Source: an uncultured Bacillota bacterium
GTDB lineage: Bacteria; Bacillota_I; Bacilli_A; RFN20; CAG-449
Assembly: GCA_902493275.1 (NCBI GenBank)
Contig: CABUOQ010000023.1
Location: 1 to 31,779 of the forward strand
Direction: 5' to 3'
DNA length: 31,779 bases
In this document: one piece after another, positions 1 to 6,592 of the stretch
How the letters are laid out: each line of letters opens with the position of its first letter
Position numbering within the stretch: position 1 is the first letter of the stretch
Notes under the pieces: model-generated
What the model saw: the letters and a program-made list of their open reading frames with translations, nothing else
Told to the model about the DNA's origin: nothing
Databases searched by the model: none
Position numbers and translations under genes: made by a program

Positions 1-64
1 TCTATTTTATCATTTTTGGAATTACTTAAATTTAAATATTTGTTTTTATTGTTGCATTTACTTT

Positions 65-79
65 TTCATGTAACATGAA
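65..79. promoter_or_regulatory. 15-bp palindrome upstream of the HPr-like gene
   Basis: TTCATGTAACATGAA is a perfect inverted repeat with 7-bp arms around a central A. It lies about 150 bp upstream of the HPr-like start. A repressor operator is possible, but I see no convincing promoter next to it. The sequence is very AT-rich, so chance is a real alternative. Confidence 0.3.
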
Positions 80-159
80 TTATATTACTATCTAAAATAT
101 TATTGTTTTATTAATTTATTGTAAGATTTTAGAATATAATATAAAATACTATTGTTAAA

Positions 160-179
160 AAGAATATTTTAATATTCTT
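160..179. promoter_or_regulatory. 20-bp palindrome just upstream of the HPr-like gene
   Basis: AAGAATATTTTAATATTCTT is a perfect inverted repeat with 9-bp arms and a TT centre, 50 bp before the ATG at 230. It could be an operator, or a weak terminator of an upstream unit, since it is followed by only a short T-poor stretch. The rest of 1-229 is AT-rich and shows no gene. Confidence 0.35.
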
Positions 180-229
180 AAATTTCTATATTATAAAAGT
201 TCATAATGACATTATTAATGGAGGTAATT

Positions 230-493
230 ATGAAAGAAGTTAATGGAATTGTTAATGTACAAGGCGGATTAAGCGCTAGATTATCTGCTCAAATTGTTGC
301 TGAAGCTAACAAATATAAATCTAACATTAAAATCGTTAGCAATGAAGAAGAAGCAGATTTAAAATCAATCATGGATGTCATGGCTTTGATTATTCCTCAC
401 GGCGCATCTTTTAGTATTATGATTGATGGTGGTGATGAAGATATTGCTCTATCATCATTTGTAAAATTATTAATTGAATTAAATCTAAAATAG
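230..493 (+). CDS. HPr-like protein lacking His15 (Crh-like)
   Basis: An 87-aa protein with the size and fold signature of HPr, the phosphocarrier of the sugar phosphotransferase system. The active-site stretch usually reads GIHARPA or GLHARPA. Here it reads GLSARLSA, so the phosphorylated histidine (position 15) is Ser and Pro18 is Leu. The regulatory serine is kept in LKSIMDVM, exactly at residue 46. B. subtilis Crh has the same logic: no His15 (it has Gln), but Ser46 is phosphorylated by HPr kinase to make a CcpA co-repressor. A regulatory rather than phosphotransfer role is therefore inferred. The start is the ATG at 230, because GGAGG at 220-224 sits 5 nt upstream; an in-frame ATG at 206 would give an atypical extension. 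A terminator follows at once. Confidence 0.85.
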   Translation: MKEVNGIVNVQGGLSARLSAQIVAEANKYKSNIKIVSNEEEADLKSIMDVMALIIPHGASFSIMIDGGDEDIALSSFVKLLIELNLK

Positions 494-507
494 GAAACTA
501 AAATAAT

Positions 508-535
508 AAAATAAGCCATATGGCTTATTTTTTTT
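508..535 (+). terminator. Rho-independent terminator after the HPr-like gene
   Basis: ATAAGCCATATGGCTTAT is a perfect 18-bp palindrome (511-528), preceded by AAA and followed by an uninterrupted T run. It ends the HPr-like transcript 25 nt before the alanine racemase ATG, so racemase expression needs read-through or a promoter inside this short gap. Confidence 0.85.
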
Positions 536-559
536 ATACTTATTTCATATTTTTTTAAT

Positions 560-1564
560 ATGGAACCAATTATAACAATCGAATTAAAAAATATTATTTG
601 GAATTTTCAAACGATTAAAAATATATGCAATAAAAATGTTATCGCCGTTATTAAAGATAACGCTTATGGTCATGGACTTATAAAAATTGCTCAAACATTA
701 TCTAAATTAAATCCTTTAATGCTTTGTGTTTCTTCTCTATCTGAAGCCATAACTTTGAGAAAAAATATGATCTTTACTCCTATTTTACTATTAGGCGCTG
801 AATGTGAAGCCTCTTTACTTTATTCTTTTAAAATTACCCCTAGTATCTCTAGCTTAAAACAATTAAAAACCTTAAGTCAAAGCAACTTACCAATCCCTTT
901 CCATCTTGAAATTGAAACCGGAATGAATAGACTTGGTATATCATTAGATCAACTTGATGAAGTAAAAGAAATTCTTAAAAAATCTAAACTAAAAATGAAA
1001 GGCATATTCACTCATTTTTGTTCGCAAGATTATATGAAACAAGCTGAGTTATTTCAACAAGCTTTAAAATCATTTTCACAAGAAAAACTTATAATTCATT
1101 GTCAAGCTACATCTACTTTTAACAATAATTTCGATTTTACAAATTGCATTAGAGTCGGTCTTGCTCTTTATGGCTATTCCCCTTATGTCGATCTTAAACC
1201 AGCATTAAAATTCAAAGTACCAGTTTTAAGATGTAATAAAATTAAAAAAGGAGAAGCCGTTGGATATGATTTTGTCGAAAGCCCCGTTGAAGATGGTTAT
1301 ATCATCACTTTACCATTAGGATATAGCTCTTGTTTATCTCGATTAAAAAAACTATGTTTTATTCATCAAGATGAAATCATCTATCAATGTGGAAAAGCCT
1401 GTATGGATTTAACAATGTTTTTTTCTAAACATCCCATTGAAGAAAATACCATTATTGAATTATTTTCTTTAGATAATATCAAACAATTAACATCGCTAAA
1501 TAATGAAACAATATACTATCTACTCTCTTCGCTTAATCCATTACTAAAAAGGATTTATCAATAA
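560..1564 (+). CDS. alr: Alanine racemase
   Basis: A PLP-dependent fold-type III racemase interconverting L- and D-alanine for peptidoglycan. The PLP lysine is K32 in VIKDNAYGHG. The barrel motif TGMNRLGI is at 121-128, LALYGYSP at 201-208, the second catalytic tyrosine in LPLGYSSCLSR is Y255, and CGKACMDLTMF at 277-287 matches the usual GRVCMDQ region. At 334 aa it is shorter than typical Alr (about 370), mostly through a short C-terminal beta domain. The position of the carbamylated lysine in many Alr enzymes (HLKxDTG) reads HLEIETG here. No Shine-Dalgarno is visible before the ATG at 560; the preceding 20 nt are nearly all A/T, although neighbouring genes have good sites. The start fits the usual N-terminus, so a leaderless or weakly translated message is possible. 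Confidence 0.92.
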   Translation: MEPIITIELKNIIWNFQTIKNICNKNVIAVIKDNAYGHGLIKIAQTLSKLNPLMLCVSSLSEAITLRKNMIFTPILLLGAECEASLLYSFKITPSISSLKQLKTLSQSNLPIPFHLEIETGMNRLGISLDQLDEVKEILKKSKLKMKGIFTHFCSQDYMKQAELFQQALKSFSQEKLIIHCQATSTFNNNFDFTNCIRVGLALYGYSPYVDLKPALKFKVPVLRCNKIKKGEAVGYDFVESPVEDGYIITLPLGYSSCLSRLKKLCFIHQDEIIYQCGKACMDLTMFFSKHPIEENTIIELFSLDNIKQLTSLNNETIYYLLSSLNPLLKRIYQ

Positions 1565-1579
1565 TAGTCAATACCTGGC

Positions 1580-1774
1580 TTAATTTAATTTTTCATATTC
1601 TTTATCTAATACTGGTTCACACCACTATGTTGAAGTATTTTCTCCTGGAACACCAATTGCTAAATGAGAAAACCAGCAATCTTTTTTTGCTCCATGCCAA
1701 TGTTTTACATTCGCGGGAATGGTAACAACGTCACCAGGTTTTAAACTTTGAGCTGGCTTACCTTCTTCTTGATA
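1580..1774 (-). pseudogene. Partial duplicate of the cupin gene (3' end only)
   Basis: Positions 1593-1774 match 2706-2887 without gaps (constant offset 1113 bp), with 7 mismatches in 182 bases by eye. The fragment encodes only the C-terminal half of the cupin protein, from about the YQEEG region to the stop at 1580. A premature TAG (plus-strand 1625-1627) replaces the GAG of the STEWCEP motif. It has no start or N-terminal half, so it is a dead copy. It lies downstream of the ORF6N gene and, with the larger copy, forms direct repeats around that gene. Confidence 0.9.
1593..1774. repeat. Direct repeat, left copy (182 bp, cupin 3' sequence)
   Basis: The left member of a direct repeat whose right member is at 2706-2887. 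Identity is about 96% by eye, with no indels. Homology ends sharply after GATA on the ORF6N side. The two copies bracket a segment of about 930 bp holding the ORF6N gene. Confidence 0.92.
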
Positions 1775-1799
1775 GGAGGTTGGAATTTTAGAAAGCCTA

Positions 1800-2672
1800 T
1801 TATATAATTTTATTTACCTTGTCTATTAGCAAGTTATTAACTTCTGTGTCTCCTATTAAAGTTATAGAAAATGTTTTATATCCTATCCTATTAATACTTG
1901 CTCCACAGTGATAAACAGTAGTATTATCGATTATAAAATACCTGTCATGAAATGTATTATCATAGATAACTTTTAGATTATGATATTGTTTGTTATATTT
2001 TACAATATCTTGTACAGTCAAGAGATTATCTTTCTTAGTTACAATTACTACATTAACATTTAATCTTTTAACAATATCTAATATTGTATTATCTGCATAT
2101 GAATCAATTATTATTAGTTTTTTAGAAGCACTTTTAAATATTTCTTGTATTTTAGAATATGCGTCATAGATTTGACCATTAAAATATATTTCATTTGTTT
2201 TCTTTTTCTCTTCTAATTTATTAAAAGAAATTTCTAATGCTTTTATCTTATCATGATCTTCTAAAACAAGATTATTGATATATTTCTGTTCAATTAAATT
2301 AGTGGAAATATACTTACGCATAGCAACAAAAGCATCCATTATTTTAATACTTACTTCTTCAGCCACTTCTGTTCTGAGAATTGTTGCAAGCATAGCTACT
2401 CCTTGTTCAGTAAATACATATGGTAAACTTCTACTCATTTTATTTGTGGTTTCAAGTTGAAACCGCAAATTATCATATTCTTCTTTAGTAAGTTGAAACA
2501 TAAACCTCTCTGGAAATCTATTAATATGCCTTTTTACTGCTAAATTTATAGTTTTAGTTCCATTAGCACATTCATAAAGTTTAGCTAAATCACTATCAAG
2601 CATTACTTGCTTTCCTCTTACTTCATAAATTAAATTCTCTACTACTTCTTCTTTTGCGATGATTTGATTCAT
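1800..2672 (-). CDS. ORF6N-domain protein with PLD-like C-terminal domain
   Basis: A 290-aa protein. Residues about 8-120 match the ORF6N domain of phage antirepressor-like proteins, with motifs such as RFPERFMFQL, LPYVFTEQGVAMLATIL and a following AFVAMRKYI. After a helical linker (about 125-165), the C-terminal part resembles phospholipase D-like domains. HDRYFIID at 242-249 has the spacing HxRx4D, an HKD-type motif with Arg for Lys, followed by VYHCGASIN. A DNA-binding, phage- or island-related role is inferred. The ATG at 2672 is preceded by a G8 run (plus-strand C8 at 2678-2685) 5 nt upstream that serves as the Shine-Dalgarno. The gene begins 20 nt after the cupin stop and is enclosed by direct repeats of cupin sequence, implying recent acquisition. 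Confidence 0.85.
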   Translation of the reverse strand: MNQIIAKEEVVENLIYEVRGKQVMLDSDLAKLYECANGTKTINLAVKRHINRFPERFMFQLTKEEYDNLRFQLETTNKMSRSLPYVFTEQGVAMLATILRTEVAEEVSIKIMDAFVAMRKYISTNLIEQKYINNLVLEDHDKIKALEISFNKLEEKKKTNEIYFNGQIYDAYSKIQEIFKSASKKLIIIDSYADNTILDIVKRLNVNVVIVTKKDNLLTVQDIVKYNKQYHNLKVIYDNTFHDRYFIIDNTTVYHCGASINRIGYKTFSITLIGDTEVNNLLIDKVNKII

Positions 2673-2677
2673 TACTT

Positions 2678-2685
2678 CCCCCCCC
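2678..2685 (-). promoter_or_regulatory. Homopolymeric G8 tract acting as ribosome-binding site
   Basis: On the minus strand the start region reads AGGGGGGGGAAGTAATG. A run of eight Gs is striking in such AT-rich DNA and occupies the Shine-Dalgarno position of the ORF6N gene. Slippage would change the spacing and strength of the site, as in contingency loci. Confidence 0.6.
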
Positions 2686-2692
2686 TAATTTT

Positions 2693-3084
2693 TTATTTTA
2701 ACTTATCATATTCTTTATCTAATACTGGTTCACACCACTCTGTTGAAGTATTTTCTCCTGGAACACTAATTGCTAAATGAGAAAAACAGCAATCTTTTTT
2801 TGCTCCATGCCAATGTTTTACATTCGCGGGAATGGTAACAACATCACCAGTTTTTAAACTTTGAGCAGGCTTACCTTCCTCTTGATACCAACCCTCACCT
2901 TCAACCACTAAAAGAATTTGTCCACCATCTTTACTTGAATGATGGATATGCCAATTATTTCTACATCCTGGTTCAAAAATAACATTAGCTAAAGAAAATT
3001 CACCAAATAAAACATCATTATTTAATTGGGTAAATTTTGGAGCAAAATCTCTTAATTGTTTCCTCCTGCATCTTGTTTTTTCAT
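2693..3084 (-). pseudogene. Cupin protein, frameshifted remnant of a decarboxylase-cupin fusion
   Basis: The C-terminal part is a clear small cupin: FEPGCRNNWHIHH supplies metal-binding histidines, followed by GEGWYQEEG, GDVVTIPANVKHWHG and PGENTSTEWCEP. The N-terminus looks broken. AAGGAG on the minus strand (about 3102-3097) precedes the ATG at 3084, which opens MKKQDAGG and hits TAA after ten codons. The +1 frame continues as KQLRDFAPKFTQLNNDVLFGE, the usual start of carboxymuconolactone decarboxylase (AhpD-like) domains. One lost base near GCAGGAGG explains this. DVLFGE then runs straight into the cupin (SLANVIFEPGC), suggesting an internal deletion of most of the decarboxylase domain. 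The only open frame reaches back to a GTG at 3097 that overlaps the ribosome-binding site, an unlikely start. Family recognition is firm; the decay history is inferred. Confidence 0.7.
2706..2887. repeat. Direct repeat, right copy (within the cupin gene)
   Basis: The right member of the 182-bp direct repeat paired with 1593-1774. It covers the C-terminal half of the cupin coding sequence. Beyond 2887 it continues as cupin sequence, while the left copy diverges, so this is the parental copy. Confidence 0.92.
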
Positions 3085-3111
3085 AAATTATCCACACTCC
3101 TTATAATATAA

Positions 3112-3724
3112 TTAAAACTTAATATTTAAATTATCAATAAATTTTTTGATATTTTCTTCCGATTCATTAGAATAAAAGCGCGTTCCTTCTAACCATGTCA
3201 CTGTTTTAGCTTTTCCTCCATTTTTTTTGTGCTGCTTATTAAAGGTGAAGAAGCCGCGGTAGCAAAAAGAATAATAGTTTTATCAGTGAAATCATTTTTT
3301 ATCACAAAATCATCTATGACCCATGAAGCTTCACCCCACCAAATTGGATAACCGATAAATACATACTTATAATTTTGAAAATTCTCAATAGTATTCGGCA
3401 TTGATTCGACATGTCTATTAGAATCATTATGTTCTTTTGATCCCCTTCTAGAAGAATCGTTATAATTTAGGTCTTCCCTAGTATACAGATTTACCGGTTC
3501 TAAAGGAAATGTAGAAGCAGATATATAACTAGCTATAATATTAGCCACTCTTTGAGTATTATTCGTAGCCGAATAACAAACAACCATTGACTGATTCAAA
3601 TCTTCTTCAATACTTTTTGAATCACTTATATAAGAATCATCGCCTACATTAGAAGATAAAACATTATTTTGATTACATGCAAATAATAGCCCTATTGACA
3701 ATAATAATATTAACTCTTTTTCAT
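3112..3724 (-). pseudogene. Flavodoxin lipoprotein, frameshifted at both ends
   Basis: The central open frame (3198-3701) encodes a flavodoxin: VVCYSATNNTQRVANIIA is the FMN phosphate loop, and YVFIGYPIWWGEASWVIDDF is typical of gut flavodoxin lipoproteins. Its N-terminus starts mid signal peptide (SIGLLFACNQ, lipobox ending in Cys). The missing part is in another frame: ATG at 3724, AAA AAG, then one base short of LILLLSIGLLFAC. At the other end a plus-strand T8 (3221-3228) is followed by a premature TGA at 3198-3200. One extra A on the minus strand would restore NGGKAKTVTWLEGTRFYS and run to a stop at 3112, the normal C-terminus. Two single-base deletions therefore separate it from an intact gene. 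It sits between the reductase and the cupin, probably in the same MerR-controlled operon. Confidence 0.8.
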
Positions 3725-3737
3725 ATACCCATCCTAT

Positions 3738-4583
3738 TTATCTATTGACCATGGTATAAAACCATTCAACTATTTTAGGGTTTTCGTGAGAGAAAAATTG
3801 ACTGTTATTTTCTTCAATGGTTTTCATCTTTTCCATATCTTCATCACTTAATTCAAAGTCAAAAACATTGAAATTCTCTTTCATTCTTTCAACATGTGTT
3901 GATTTAGGAATTACCACAATATTTCTTTGAATTAGCCATCTCAATATTACTTGAGCAATTGTTTTATGATATTTATCACCTATACTTTTTATCGTTTGAT
4001 TTTTAAATATATTATTTCTTCCTTCAGCAAATGAAGCCCACGATTCGTGAACACATTCATATTTTGTTAAACACTTATTATCCTCTTCTCTTTGAAAAAA
4101 AGGATTTGTCTCAATTTGATTGACCATAGGCTTAATTCTAGCGCTTAAAGTTAAATCCACAAATCTATCTGGATAAAAATTAGATACCCCTATCGCTTTT
4201 ATAACACCTTCCATATATAAATCTTCTAATGCCCTCCACGCCACATGATAGTCACAAAATGGTTGATGAAGTAAAACTAAATCGATATATGTAGTTTTTA
4301 ACTTTTTTAATGAATTTAAAATTGATTGTTTTGTTTTTTCATAACCATAATTATCAATCCACACTTTGGTAGTAATAAAAATTGATTCTCTTTTTAATCC
4401 CAATTTAATAATAGCGTTACCAACTTCCTCTTCGTTGAAATAAGCTTGTGCCGTATCAATGTGGCGATAACCAACTTTAATTGCATTTAAAACACATCGT
4501 TCACAATCCTCTTTACTTATTTGATAAACACCAAATCCTAATATTGGCATTTTAACACCATTGTTTAATGTAATAAATTTCAT
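3738..4583 (-). CDS. Aldo-keto reductase
   Basis: A cytosolic NAD(P)H-dependent (beta/alpha)8-barrel reductase of carbonyl compounds. Counting from the ATG at 4583, the catalytic tetrad is D43, Y48, K73 and H106 (motifs HIDTAQAYFNEEEVG, TTKVW, LLHQPF). Further hallmarks are GVIKAIGVSNFYPD, AEGRNNIF, and the cofactor loop VVIPKSTHVERMKENF. The frame is open to an ATG at 4637, but family members begin at about MKFITLNNGVKMP, so I place the start at 4583; the extra 18 residues are dispensable to the call. It is the first and only intact gene of the reductase-flavodoxin-cupin group, transcribed from the MerR-type promoter at 4725-4755. The native substrate cannot be told. Confidence 0.9.
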   Translation of the reverse strand: MKFITLNNGVKMPILGFGVYQISKEDCERCVLNAIKVGYRHIDTAQAYFNEEEVGNAIIKLGLKRESIFITTKVWIDNYGYEKTKQSILNSLKKLKTTYIDLVLLHQPFCDYHVAWRALEDLYMEGVIKAIGVSNFYPDRFVDLTLSARIKPMVNQIETNPFFQREEDNKCLTKYECVHESWASFAEGRNNIFKNQTIKSIGDKYHKTIAQVILRWLIQRNIVVIPKSTHVERMKENFNVFDFELSDEDMEKMKTIEENNSQFFSHENPKIVEWFYTMVNR

Positions 4584-4715
4584 ATAATTTCTTTTCAATA
4601 TCATCTTATTATTCTGCCTTGCTTTTAAAAGTTTCATTAAATTAAGATTATCTAAAATATCAAATTATTTTATTCTTTTAATTCTCCTTTTATTTACGAG
4701 TAACAAAACAATTTT

Positions 4716-4721
4716 TATAAT
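4716..4721 (+). promoter_or_regulatory. Candidate -10 of the merR promoter
   Basis: TATAAT on the plus strand, with TTTACG (4693-4698) 17 bp upstream as -35. Transcription would start at about 4728, inside the divergent promoter and close to the operator, so the regulator probably also controls itself. Confidence 0.55.
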
Positions 4722-4724
4722 ATT

Positions 4725-4755
4725 ATTCTACAAGTCGGTTGTAACAACCGGTCAA
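4725..4755 (-). promoter_or_regulatory. MerR-type promoter and operator for the reductase operon
   Basis: On the minus strand, -35 TTGACC (4755-4750) and -10 TAGAAT (4730-4725) are separated by 19 bp, the over-long spacer typical of promoters activated by MerR-family DNA distortion. A perfect palindrome with odd centre, CGGTTGTAACAACCG (4736-4750), lies in the spacer where the dimer should bind. The divergent MerR gene starts 30 bp away. Confidence 0.82.
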
Positions 4756-4784
4756 GAAAAAAATAAAAATATCGAGGTAAAAAT

Positions 4785-5183
4785 ATGTTATCAATGAAAG
4801 AAGTATGTACAAAAACAGGTTTAACTTATGAGACCTTAAAGTATTATTGTAATGAAGGACTAATTCCTAACGTAAAGCGTTCTAAAAATAATTATCGTTT
4901 ATTCGATAATGATGATATTCAATGGATTAATAATCTCAATTGTCTTAAACGATGCGGTATGAGCATCAAAGAGATTAAAGAATATATTGATTTATGTTCA
5001 AAAGGTCCTTCAACAATCTTAAAAAGAAAACAATTACTAGAAATTAAACAAAAAGAGCTTATAAATAAATTGCATGAAATCCAAGAAAGCATTGAATTCA
5101 TCAATTATAAACAAAAATATTATGATAATCTTTTAGAAGAAAAAACAGAATGTATTAACGATTTAACTTCTAACCATAATTAA
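4785..5183 (+). CDS. MerR-family transcriptional regulator
   Basis: A 132-aa regulator. The N-terminal winged helix-turn-helix is recognisable from KEVCTKTGLTYETLKYYCNEGLIPNVKRSKNNYRLF, which I describe as residues 5 to about 40: a helix-turn-helix, then the YY..EGL.P wing. RCGMSIKEIKEYI follows, and a long coiled coil (about 80-120) mediates dimerisation. The C-terminus has no metal-binding cysteine cluster, so a metal sensor is unlikely; a small-molecule or redox ligand is more plausible. The start has GAGGT 7 nt upstream. The 19-bp-spacer promoter between this gene and the divergent reductase is the obvious target. The stop lies 1 bp from the end of the convergent TIR gene. Confidence 0.88.
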   Translation: MLSMKEVCTKTGLTYETLKYYCNEGLIPNVKRSKNNYRLFDNDDIQWINNLNCLKRCGMSIKEIKEYIDLCSKGPSTILKRKQLLEIKQKELINKLHEIQESIEFINYKQKYYDNLLEEKTECINDLTSNHN

Positions 5184-5184
5184 T

Positions 5185-6201
5185 TTATATTTTTTCTATA
5201 AGGTTCAATAAAAATTTTTTAACTTTTACCAAAGCATCATTAACTTCTGGGATTTTGCTTTTATTATTTAAAGAGGCTTCTGTATCTTGCTTCGAGTCTC
5301 CATCTTCATTAATTATCTTCTTTATTCCCTTAACCAGTTCTTTTTCAAATTCAAGTTTGGACATATCTAATCCTTGTAAATAAACCAATTCACTTGGTAA
5401 ATCACATGGATTAATATCTCTATAGATGGGAATTAAATAATTACTTTTTCCATTTTTAATTAATGATAAGTATCGGCTCCATTCATTTTTCATCCATGGG
5501 GAATTAAAATACTCAGCCTTAGTTCCTACTACCAACATTACTTTCGCACTATTGATTGCTGAAAATATATATGGTTCATAAGATAAACCTAATTTATCTT
5601 TCAAAGTAATTCTTGCATAGAATACCTTTAATCCTTCAGATGTTAATCTATCGTATATATTTTGAGCTAAAATACTATCAATCGTTCTCTGATTAGTAAT
5701 ATTATCTATATCCTTATAGCAAATAAATACATCATATTTCTCAACATTCTTAGATATATCTAATATTTCTTTTTGAATTCGATCTATTTCCATCGCTTCT
5801 TTTTGATATAGTTCTTTTTGTTTATCACTAGCATAAGATAAAGCTTTTTTATAATAGTTTTCATTTAAAATTGAAGTGTATTGACTGCGATGACACGTTG
5901 GTTTTCTTTTCTTTGTATACGGATCTTCAATATACTCAATTCCATATTTGCATAATAAAACTGACCAATAAGCCTCTGAATCGTTAGTATTGTTACATAT
6001 AATTTCTTCATAAACTACAATTGCTCTATCATATTCATTATTCAATCTAAGATTATTTGCTCTTTGATATAATTGCTCTATTTTTTCACTTTTTATTTTT
6101 GGTAATGTTTGATCTGTTCCACAGAACTCACATTTAGCAACTTCTTGTTCTTCTGAGACCAAAATTGTTCCGCCACACATTTTACATCTAATTGTCTTCA
6201 T
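5185..6201 (-). CDS. Zinc-ribbon / TIR-domain protein
   Basis: A 338-aa soluble protein. Residues 6-27 form a zinc ribbon (C6xxC9, C24xxC27). About 38-150 is helical and TPR-like (YQRANNLRLNNEYDRAIVVYEEII). Residues 155-290 form a Toll/interleukin-1 receptor domain, with YDVFICYKD at the first strand, FYARITL, YEPYIFSAINSAKVMLVV, then SPWMKNEWSRYL. E209 lies where NADase TIR domains carry the catalytic glutamate. The rest is a polar tail. Bacterial TIR domains can cleave NAD+ or make signalling nucleotides in phage defence, but no Thoeris-type partner or effector is nearby, so the function is open. The ATG has GGAG 8 nt upstream and its own promoter at 6229-6257. It is monocistronic and convergent with the MerR gene. 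Confidence 0.85.
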   Translation of the reverse strand: MKTIRCKMCGGTILVSEEQEVAKCEFCGTDQTLPKIKSEKIEQLYQRANNLRLNNEYDRAIVVYEEIICNNTNDSEAYWSVLLCKYGIEYIEDPYTKKRKPTCHRSQYTSILNENYYKKALSYASDKQKELYQKEAMEIDRIQKEILDISKNVEKYDVFICYKDIDNITNQRTIDSILAQNIYDRLTSEGLKVFYARITLKDKLGLSYEPYIFSAINSAKVMLVVGTKAEYFNSPWMKNEWSRYLSLIKNGKSNYLIPIYRDINPCDLPSELVYLQGLDMSKLEFEKELVKGIKKIINEDGDSKQDTEASLNNKSKIPEVNDALVKVKKFLLNLIEKI

Positions 6202-6228
6202 CTTCTGTCTCCGTATTTTATATTAACT

Positions 6229-6257
6229 ATAATAACACATTATAATTCTCTTCACAA
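6229..6257 (-). promoter_or_regulatory. Promoter of the TIR gene
   Basis: -35 TTGTGA (6257-6252) and -10 TATTAT (6234-6229) with a 17-bp spacer, giving a leader of roughly 20 nt. The rest of 6258-6470 is AT-rich and shows no gene. Confidence 0.6.
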
Positions 6258-6470
6258 TTTTATAGCTATAATCTTATAACGACCATAACTATGCTTTTCT
6301 TCATTAAAATAATTATATCAAATTACGAAACAAAAAGAATATTTTATTTTATAAGAAAAACTTAATTCTTAATAAAAAAAGATATTTTTCTTAGTAAATT
6401 TCTTAGCACATTATAAAAATCATATTTATTAGAATAGATAAAGAATTATAAAGTTATATATAAAGCAATT

Positions 6471-6492
6471 AAAAAAGCCTAATTATAGGCTT
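6471..6492 (-). terminator. Terminator of tRNA-Lys
   Basis: On the minus strand AAGCCT-ATAATT-AGGCTT is followed by a run of Ts, 14 nt downstream of the tRNA CCA end. It is a short but typical tRNA terminator. Confidence 0.8.
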
Positions 6493-6505
6493 ATTTTTAC
6501 ATTCA

Positions 6506-6581
6506 TGGTGGACCCTTGGAGATTCGAACTCCAGACCCACTGATTAAGAGTCAGTTGCTCTGCCAGCTGAGCTAAGGGTCC
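6506..6581 (-). tRNA. tRNA-Lys (anticodon CTT)
   Basis: A 76-nt cloverleaf with CCA encoded. The acceptor arm GGACCCT pairs with AGGGTCC, the discriminator is A, the D arm has AGCTCAGCTGGCAGAGC, and the anticodon loop CTCTTAA is closed by CTGA/TCAG. The T arm carries GGAGTTCGAATCTCC. Anticodon CTT reads AAG. It is a single-gene unit with its own promoter and terminator. Confidence 0.97.
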
Positions 6582-6592
6582 ATTGCCATAAA

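Noticed and set aside
2275..2460. Plus-strand open frame of 61 codons
   Set aside because: Lies antisense within the ORF6N gene, with no ribosome-binding site; hydrophobic composition only reflects the opposite strand.
1800..2672. Insertion sequence around the ORF6N gene
   Set aside because: No transposase and no terminal inverted repeats were seen; the flanking direct repeats are coding cupin sequence, far longer than target-site duplications.
5185..6201. Thoeris defence system
   Set aside because: A TIR protein is present, but no ThsA-like NAD-binding effector is encoded nearby.
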